From Rhizobium sp. N324 (GTDB lineage Bacteria > Pseudomonadota > Alphaproteobacteria > Rhizobiales > Rhizobiaceae): DNA of 64,000 nt. The stretch is from the NCBI RefSeq assembly GCF_001664485.1, contig NZ_CP013630.1:4383501-4447500 (forward strand), given 5' to 3'. Of this stretch, positions 58,278 to 64,000 are shown piece after piece. The position numbers and the translations under genes were made by a program. Position 1 is the stretch's first letter. The number at the start of each line of letters is the position of its first letter. The notes beneath the pieces are model-generated. The model saw nothing but the letters and a program-made list of their open reading frames with translations. It had not been told where the DNA came from and did not search any database.

Positions 58278-59081
58278 TCACAGATCGAAATGCGCCGTGA
58301 CCGGCACATGGTCCGAGGGCCGATCCCAGCCGCGCGCCTCCTTCAGGATCTCGATGCGCCGGAGATGCGGCCCGAGATCCGATGACGACCAGATATGGTC
58401 GAGACGGCGGCCGCGGTCGGCCGCCTCCCAGTCCTTGGCGCGGTAGCTCCACCAGGTATAAAGCTTCTCGCTCTCCGGCACATGATGGCGCATGAGATCG
58501 AGCCAGGCGCCGCGCTTCATCACCTCGAGCAAGCCGTCGGTTTCGACGGGCGTATGGCTGACGATTTTCAGCAGCTGTTTGTGCGACCAGACATCGTGCT
58601 CCAGCGGCGCGATGTTCAGGTCGCCGACCAGGATCGCCGACGTATTCGCCTCGCCATTGGCTTTCAGATGCTTCATCTCCTCGATGAAATCGAGCTTGTG
58701 GCCGAATTTCGGATTGATCGTGCGATCCGGCTCGTCGCCACCGGCCGGGACGTAGAAATTGTGCAGCCGGATACGGCGGTTGCCATGTTCGAAGATCGCC
58801 GAGATATGGCGGGCATCGCCGACCCCGCAATAATCCTGCCGGTGATCCTCCGTCAGCGGAATGCGCGAGGCGATCGCCACGCCATGATAGCCCTTCTGGC
58901 CGTGGATGATGATGTGATCGTAGCCCATGGCCCGCAGCGGGGCCGCCGGGAAGAGCTCGTTCGTCACCTTGGTTTCCTGCAGGCAGAGAATATCCGGCCG
59001 CTGCTTGAGAACGAGCTGCTCGACGATCGGCATGCGCAGCCGCACCGAGTTGATGTTCCAGGTGGTGATCGACAAGCCCAT
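58278..59081 (-). CDS. xthA: Exodeoxyribonuclease III
   Basis: A 267-residue AP endonuclease / 3'-5' exonuclease of base excision repair. I-T-T-W-N-I-N-S-V-R, C-L-Q-E-T-K, G-D-L-N-I-A-P and the C-terminal S-D-H-V-P-V form the metal and catalytic sites. E. coli ExoIII has 268 residues. The ribosome binding site lies inside a 12-bp hairpin. Confidence 0.96.
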   Translation of the reverse strand: MGLSITTWNINSVRLRMPIVEQLVLKQRPDILCLQETKVTNELFPAAPLRAMGYDHIIIHGQKGYHGVAIASRIPLTEDHRQDYCGVGDARHISAIFEHGNRRIRLHNFYVPAGGDEPDRTINPKFGHKLDFIEEMKHLKANGEANTSAILVGDLNIAPLEHDVWSHKQLLKIVSHTPVETDGLLEVMKRGAWLDLMRHHVPESEKLYTWWSYRAKDWEAADRGRRLDHIWSSSDLGPHLRRIEILKEARGWDRPSDHVPVTAHFDL

Positions 59082-59087
59082 ATGCCC

Positions 59088-59115
59088 AGCCCTTTCATGC
59101 TTTCATGAAAGGGCT
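59088..59115 (-). promoter_or_regulatory. Hairpin sequestering the xthA ribosome binding site
   Basis: AGCCCTTTCATG-N4-CATGAAAGGGCT is a perfect 12-bp stem ending 6 bases before the xthA ATG. In the minus-strand message the AAAGGG lies in the 3' arm. It is not followed by a T-run on that strand. Confidence 0.6.
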
Positions 59116-59183
59116 TTAGAACAAAGGCGGACAGGAGGAAACCGGCCGCGTGCAAAAGCCGCGGGCGATCAACCGAAAAGGCC

Positions 59184-59852
59184 TCAGTCGCGCGACTGCG
59201 GCGTGCCCGGAATGGTCTCATAGGGCACGCGGAAGACGCGATCGTCGAACTGCACGCCTGTCTTGACGTTGAAAATCATCACCGACGTGTCCTTGCCCTG
59301 ATTGTCGGTGATCGTCCACTGGCGCAGATCGTAGGTCTTCGGGTCGAACATCATGGTGATGGTCGAGTTTCCGAACACCGTATTGTTGCCGAGCGCGATC
59401 GTCGTCAGATCGGACTCTTCCTTCACGCCCTTCACCATGCCGGCCGACAGGTCGATGCGCTGCGCCAGCAGCAGGCTGAGCGGCGTCTTGGAAAGCGGAT
59501 AGAGATCCCAGGTTTTCAGCTTGGTATTGCCGATGGCGACGTTCTTGCCGTCGGCGATCACCCGCATCGGCGACGGATCGTCATAGTTGAAGCGCAGCTT
59601 GCCGGGACGCTGGATGAAGAACTTGCCGCCGGTCTGCTCGCCGCGCGGACCGAACTGCACGAATTCGCCCTGCATCGTCGTGACGCCGGAGAAATGGTCG
59701 GCGATCGCCTGCGCCGTGCCGGAGGCCGGAGCCGCCGCCTGCGCATGCGCGCCGAAAGGAATGGCGCTTGCCATCGCAGCGAGAGCAAAGGCGCCGAGAA
59801 GATCGCGGCGCGTTACCGTCAGGCCGGAGAGGAAGGTGTCGGAGTTACTCAT
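59184..59852 (-). CDS. LolA-like outer-membrane lipoprotein carrier with Tat-type signal
   Basis: A 222-residue exported protein. The N-terminus T-V-T-R-R-D-L-L-G has the twin-arginine motif before a hydrophobic stretch and A-H-A-Q cleavage. The mature domain has M-Q-G-E-F-V-Q-F, P-G-K-L-R-F-N-Y and L-R-Q-W-T-I-T-D, the LolA pattern. LolA carries lipoproteins across the periplasm. It lies downstream of ftsK on the same strand, a frequent pairing. Confidence 0.85.
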   Translation of the reverse strand: MSNSDTFLSGLTVTRRDLLGAFALAAMASAIPFGAHAQAAAPASGTAQAIADHFSGVTTMQGEFVQFGPRGEQTGGKFFIQRPGKLRFNYDDPSPMRVIADGKNVAIGNTKLKTWDLYPLSKTPLSLLLAQRIDLSAGMVKGVKEESDLTTIALGNNTVFGNSTITMMFDPKTYDLRQWTITDNQGKDTSVMIFNVKTGVQFDDRVFRVPYETIPGTPQSRD

Positions 59853-59992
59853 CTAAATCTCCTTTATGCGATCTGCATGCTGCCGAAAGGCGGCGTCTTC
59901 AAGGCGTTGCGATCCTGCCTGCGTGAGGTAACGGCTTGGCTGCCGTCAGGTTTCCGCAAAAGCGGTCCCATCGGAAATATATGCCGATTATT

Positions 59993-62680
59993 TCAGCGGT
60001 CGAGGATGTCGCCTTCTGTGGGAACGAGAATTTCGCGTTTGCCGGCATGGTTGGCCGGCCCGATGATGCCCTCCTTCTCCATCCGCTCGATGAGCGAGGC
60101 GGCCCGGTTGTAGCCGATGCCGAGTCGGCGCTGGACGTAGGAGGTCGAAGCCTTGCCGTCGCGCAGCACGATGGCGACGGCCTGGTCATAGGGATCTTCC
60201 GAATCCGAAAGATTCGACGTGCCGGCGGGGCCGCCGCCACCGCCGCCGTAATCGCCATCGTCGTCGTCATCGGCAGTGATGGCATCGAGATACTGCGGCG
60301 AGCCCTGGGTCTTCAGATAGGAGACGATCTCCTCAACCTCGACATCCGAGACGAACGGGCCGTGCACGCGCTGGATACGCCCGCCGCCCGCCATATAGAG
60401 CATGTCGCCCTGGCCGAGCAGCTGTTCGGCACCCTGTTCGCCGAGAATGGTGCGGCTGTCGATCTTCGAGGTCACCTGGAAGGAAATGCGGGTCGGGAAG
60501 TTCGCCTTGATCGTGCCGGTGATGACGTCGACCGACGGGCGCTGCGTCGCCATGATCACGTGGATGCCGGCGGCACGCGCCATCTGCGCCAGACGCTGCA
60601 CGGCGCCTTCGATATCCTTGCCGGCGACCATCATCAGGTCGGCCATTTCGTCGATGATGACGACGATATAGGGCATCGGCCTCAGGTCGAATTCTTCGGT
60701 CTCGTACATTGCCTCGCCGGTGTGGCGGTCGAAGCCGGTCTGCACCGTGCGCGAAATCGCCTCGCCCTTCGACAGGGCCTGCTCGACGCGGGTGTTGAAG
60801 CCGTCGATGTTGCGCACACCGATCTTCGACATCTTCTTGTAGCGCTCTTCCATCTCGCGCACCGTCCATTTGAGCGCGACGACGGCCTTCTTCGGATCGG
60901 TGACGACGGGCGAAAGCAGATGCGGAATGCCGTCATAGACGGAGAGTTCGAGCATCTTCGGGTCGATCATGATCAGCCGGCACTGTTCCGGCGTCATGCG
61001 ATAGAGCAGCGACAGGATCATCGTGTTGATGGCGACCGACTTGCCCGAGCCGGTGGTGCCGGCGACGAGCAGATGCGGCATCTTGGCAAGGTCGGCAATG
61101 ACGGCTTCGCCGCCGATCGTCTTGCCGAGCGCCATGGCGAGCTTGGCCTTGCTGCCGTCGAAATCGCGGGACGCGATGAGTTCGCGCAGATAGACGGTCT
61201 CGCGCGTCTGGTTCGGCAATTCGATGCCGATCGCGTTGCGGCCGGGCACGACGGCGACGCGGGCGGCAATGGCGCTCATCGAGCGGGCGATATCGTCGGC
61301 AAGGCCGATGACCCGCGACGACTTGATGCCGGGCGCCGGCTCCAGTTCATAAAGCGTGACGACGGGACCGGGGCGGACATGGATGATCTCGCCCTTGACG
61401 CCGAAATCCTCGAGCACGCCTTCGAGCATGCGGGCGTTCTGCTCCAGCGCATCGGCCGAAAGCGTCGAATCGCGCACGACATTCTTCGGTTCGGCAAGCA
61501 GATGCATCGAGGGAAGCTGGAAACCTTCCGGACGAATGAACGAGCCCTGCGCCTCCCGCTCGACACGGGCGCCGGGCTTCGGACGTGAGACGGCGGGAAC
61601 GACACGCGGCTCCGGCTTGCCGGCGGCTTTCGCCGGCGCGCGGATCATCCAGTCGTCGTCATCGTCATCCGGCAGGATATCGGCCGGGCGCGGCGGCATA
61701 TCGCGGTCGAACGGCAGATCGTCGTCATCATCTTCGTCGTCGATGGAAAGCGACGGCGGCGCGACGATGCGGCGCGGCGAAGCCGCCCGTGCTCCCATCG
61801 ATGGCTCCATCGACGGTTCCATCCGCTCGCCGCGCGTCGCCGGCGCCTTGGCGCGAACCGGTTCGTTCAGCGTGCCGAACTCGTCATCGTTGAAATCATA
61901 GGGCGATTCGAAATCGCCCTGGCGGCGCTTGCGCGGCCCCATGCCGAGAAGGCGGCGCAGCCGCCCCTGGCTCATGTACCAGGCATGCGTCACCGCACCG
62001 CTGAGAGCGACCCAGCGCGACTCGTCCTCCTCGTCCTCGTCTCCGACGACGCGGGCCTTGCTTGTCGTTCCGACGTAATCTTCCTCGATCTCCTCCTCGG
62101 CCTCGCTGCGGCCGACCAAACCTGAGGCAAACAGCATCATCCAGGCGGTCGGCGCGGCAAAGATGCAGCCGACGACCATGGCGAAGGTACCGGTGGGATA
62201 AGCGCCGACGAAGAGGGCGGGAAAGCGCAGGATCATATCGCCGACGACGCCGCCGATGCCGTTCGGGATCGGCCAGGTGAGCGGCGGCGGAAAGCAGCCG
62301 ATCACCGCGCAGGACAGCACCGTGCCGGCGAGCCAGGCGCCGGCACGGGCGGGGATGCGGCTGAAGCGGCGGCCCGAGATCAGCGCCAGCGCCCAGGCGA
62401 CGATCGGCAGCATCGAAACGACGCTGGCAAGGCCGAGAAACTGCATGACGAGATCGGCAAAGGCAGCACCGCTGTAGCCGAGGATGTTGGTCGGCAGGTT
62501 GGCCGTGGCATAGGAATAGCTTGGATCGGCGACGTTCCACGTCGCCAGGGCCGCGACGCAGAGTGCCAGCAGCAGAAAGATCGCAAAGCCGATGAGCGCC
62601 TGGATCTGCCGCAGCATGAATGCCGAGAAGGAGAACCGATCCGGACGGCCATCCATCGCCGGCGACGTGCTTCTTGCCAT
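59993..62680 (-). CDS. ftsK: DNA translocase FtsK
   Basis: An 895-residue septal DNA pump. Four N-terminal membrane helices (about 20-180), an acidic linker (E-E-E-I-E-E-D) to about 400, then the motor with Walker [11 protein letters not shown]. The gamma DNA-recognition domain ends the protein ([11 protein letters not shown]). It clears chromosomes at division. The start at 62680 is chosen by family N-terminus. Confidence 0.97.
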   Translation of the reverse strand: MARSTSPAMDGRPDRFSFSAFMLRQIQALIGFAIFLLLALCVAALATWNVADPSYSYATANLPTNILGYSGAAFADLVMQFLGLASVVSMLPIVAWALALISGRRFSRIPARAGAWLAGTVLSCAVIGCFPPPLTWPIPNGIGGVVGDMILRFPALFVGAYPTGTFAMVVGCIFAAPTAWMMLFASGLVGRSEAEEEIEEDYVGTTSKARVVGDEDEEDESRWVALSGAVTHAWYMSQGRLRRLLGMGPRKRRQGDFESPYDFNDDEFGTLNEPVRAKAPATRGERMEPSMEPSMGARAASPRRIVAPPSLSIDDEDDDDDLPFDRDMPPRPADILPDDDDDDWMIRAPAKAAGKPEPRVVPAVSRPKPGARVEREAQGSFIRPEGFQLPSMHLLAEPKNVVRDSTLSADALEQNARMLEGVLEDFGVKGEIIHVRPGPVVTLYELEPAPGIKSSRVIGLADDIARSMSAIAARVAVVPGRNAIGIELPNQTRETVYLRELIASRDFDGSKAKLAMALGKTIGGEAVIADLAKMPHLLVAGTTGSGKSVAINTMILSLLYRMTPEQCRLIMIDPKMLELSVYDGIPHLLSPVVTDPKKAVVALKWTVREMEERYKKMSKIGVRNIDGFNTRVEQALSKGEAISRTVQTGFDRHTGEAMYETEEFDLRPMPYIVVIIDEMADLMMVAGKDIEGAVQRLAQMARAAGIHVIMATQRPSVDVITGTIKANFPTRISFQVTSKIDSRTILGEQGAEQLLGQGDMLYMAGGGRIQRVHGPFVSDVEVEEIVSYLKTQGSPQYLDAITADDDDDGDYGGGGGGPAGTSNLSDSEDPYDQAVAIVLRDGKASTSYVQRRLGIGYNRAASLIERMEKEGIIGPANHAGKREILVPTEGDILDR

Positions 62681-62822
62681 GTGTCTAACCCGTCCAATGC
62701 CTGAGGGCATGCGAATCACCGAAGCTTCGCCATGCCAAAATGCGTCCGCTCTACCTAATCAGAGCCGGGTTAAAGCGATGTTAACCATGCATGCCGGGAC
62801 GTGCATTCCGGACGGGGAAATC

Positions 62823-62853
62823 AAAAAAGCCCGAACCTGGAAAGGGTTCGGGC
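62823..62853 (-). terminator. Terminator after amtB
   Basis: GCCCGAACC / GGTTCGGGC, a 9-bp stem with seven-base loop and a T6 tail on the minus strand. Confidence 0.85.
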
Positions 62854-62871
62854 CAAATGCGGTCTATGACA

Positions 62872-62901
62872 GCTTTTCCGGGTCTAACCCGGAAAAGCTC
62901 T
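62872..62901. repeat. Short palindrome between ftsK and amtB
   Basis: AGCTTTTCCGGGT-N3-ACCCGGAAAAGCT is a near-perfect dyad about 60 bp past the amtB stop. It may be a remnant of an intergenic mosaic repeat. Confidence 0.55.
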
Positions 62902-62961
62902 AGATAGGCCGCGACGGGCCGTGAAGCGGCGCCCGTCTGCCGGGCGCCGCAAACCCTGTGA

Positions 62962-64000
62962 TCAGGAAGCGTGGTAGGCGGCTTCGCCGTGGGTCGAAAG
63001 GTCGAGGCCTTCGCGCTCGGCTTCGACGCTGACGCGCAGGCCGATGACGACGTCGACGATCTTGTAGAGGATCGCCGAACCGATGCCCGACCACAGCAGC
63101 GTCGTCAGCACGCCCTTGGCCTGGGCGAGCACCTGGGTTGCGGTGCCGGCATAGGAAGCAGCGAAATCGGCCGTCGAATAATCGACGATGCCTGCACCGC
63201 CGAGCGCCGGGTTGACGAGGATACCGGTGCCGAGAGCGCCGAGGATGCCGCCGACGCAATGCACGCCGAAGACGTCAAGGCTGTCGTCGTAGTTGAACTT
63301 GTTCTTCACGACGTCGACGAAGAAGTAGCAGACCGGCGAGACGACGAGGCCGAGAACGATCGAGCCCATCGGGCCGGCAAATCCGGCGGCCGGGGTGATG
63401 GCGACGAGACCGGCAACCGCACCCGAAGCGCCGCCGAGCATCGACGCCTTGCCACGGGTCAGGCTTTCGACGACGCACCAGGAGACGGCGGCAGCAGCCG
63501 TCGCGACGAAGGTGTTGATAAAGGCAAGCGAGGCGTAGCCATTGGCTTCGAGGTTGGAGCCGGCATTGAAGCCGAACCAGCCGACCCAGAGCAGCGATGC
63601 GCCGACCATGGTCAGGGTCATCGAATGCGGAGCCATGATTTCCTTCTTATAGCCGGTGCGCTTGCCGAGCATGATGGCGCCGACGAGACCGGCGATACCG
63701 GCATTGATGTGGACGACCGTGCCGCCGGCGAAGTCGATTGCGCCGTAGGAGAAGATCAGGCCGGCCGGCGAGGTGTAGGAGCTAGGACCGCCCCAGAACC
63801 AGACCATATGCGCCATCGGGAAGTAGATGAAGGTGACCCAGAGCACGACGAAGAGCATGACGGCCGAGAACTTGACGCGCTCGGCGAAGGCGCCGACGAT
63901 CAGGCCGGGCGTGATGCAGGCGAAGGTCATCTGGAAGACGATGAAGGTATATTCCGGAATGGCGACGCCCTTCGAGAAGGTTTCGGCGAGCGATGAGGTG
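62962..64000 (-). CDS. amtB: Ammonium transporter AmtB, 5' truncated
   Basis: The frame is open to the window edge; about 345 residues are visible. The pore helices carry F-A-C-I-T-P-G-L, F-A-G-G-T-V-V-H-I-N-A-G (first His of the twin-His pair), G-W-F-G-F-N-A-G-S and V-F-G-V-H-C-V-G-G (second His). It conducts ammonium across the inner membrane. glnK normally lies just upstream and would be outside the window. Confidence 0.96.
   Translation of the reverse strand, partial: TSSLAETFSKGVAIPEYTFIVFQMTFACITPGLIVGAFAERVKFSAVMLFVVLWVTFIYFPMAHMVWFWGGPSSYTSPAGLIFSYGAIDFAGGTVVHINAGIAGLVGAIMLGKRTGYKKEIMAPHSMTLTMVGASLLWVGWFGFNAGSNLEANGYASLAFINTFVATAAAAVSWCVVESLTRGKASMLGGASGAVAGLVAITPAAGFAGPMGSIVLGLVVSPVCYFFVDVVKNKFNYDDSLDVFGVHCVGGILGALGTGILVNPALGGAGIVDYSTADFAASYAGTATQVLAQAKGVLTTLLWSGIGSAILYKIVDVVIGLRVSVEAEREGLDLSTHGEAAYHAS

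Noticed and set aside
59936..61588. 550-codon frame antisense to ftsK
   Set aside because: Opposite the FtsK motor domain; low-complexity composition and no ribosome binding site of note.

Overview
The window looks like chromosomal DNA of a Rhizobium (R. leguminosarum / R. etli group). It is GC-rich and almost fully coding. Core gene order is alphaproteobacterial: yggT-DUF167-ppa, dapF-mtaB-ftsY-yciB, ffh-chorismate mutase-rpsP-rimM-trmD-rplS, the cytochrome c maturation cluster ccmA/BCDG, and lolA-like-ftsK. Several intergenic spaces carry palindromic mosaic repeats of the rhizobial (RIME-like) type. There are no rRNA, tRNA, CRISPR or transposase genes, so the accessory content lies in small islands between housekeeping genes.

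Layout. 1-8.2 kb: a partial glutamine amidotransferase, an MFS exporter, yggT, ppa, typA and an M3 oligopeptidase. 8.3-13.4 kb: LysE exporter, Ohr peroxidase, a LysR regulator divergent from an EamA exporter. 13.5-16.5 kb: the most unusual locus, in which a Nudix-fold putative regulator without the catalytic glutamates is divergent from a VWA-domain protein and a PurA paralogue; five tandem 7-bp TTGCAAA-like repeats lie between them. 16.5-23.7 kb: argG, an SDR, a second LysE, a three-gene ABC importer and rlmN. 23.8-27.9 kb: an IalB-like protein, an orphan ECF sigma factor, phhB, a low-molecular-weight tyrosine phosphatase pseudogene split by a repeat, thpR and tesA. 28-34.4 kb: YbbA/YbbP-like exporter, BI-1 protein, GNAT, DUF2794, DUF1223. 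34.6-40.9 kb: acnA and the ccm cluster, interrupted by ~160-180 bp inverted-repeat elements. 40.9-46 kb: dapF-mtaB-ftsY-yciB-DUF2585 on the minus strand; ftsY carries a related inverted-repeat element inside its coding region. 46.4-55.3 kb: ffh with a candidate leader RNA, the ribosomal/tRNA-modification run, a polar amino acid importer lacking its ATPase gene, leuC. 55.4-64 kb: aldo/keto reductase, L,D-transpeptidase, cenR-like response regulator, a cNMP-binding protein, xthA, a Tat-signal LolA-like protein, ftsK and a partial amtB.

Most genes work in translation, protein targeting, cell division and central metabolism. The best candidate for an undescribed system is the Nudix-regulator / VWA / PurA-like cassette with its heptad operator array (13,472-16,495). 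Other signals worth checking are the repeat-interrupted phosphatase gene, the repeat-derived segment of FtsY, the structured RNA ahead of ffh, and a hairpin covering the xthA ribosome binding site. All functional calls come from reading the sequence and from family knowledge; no database search was run.
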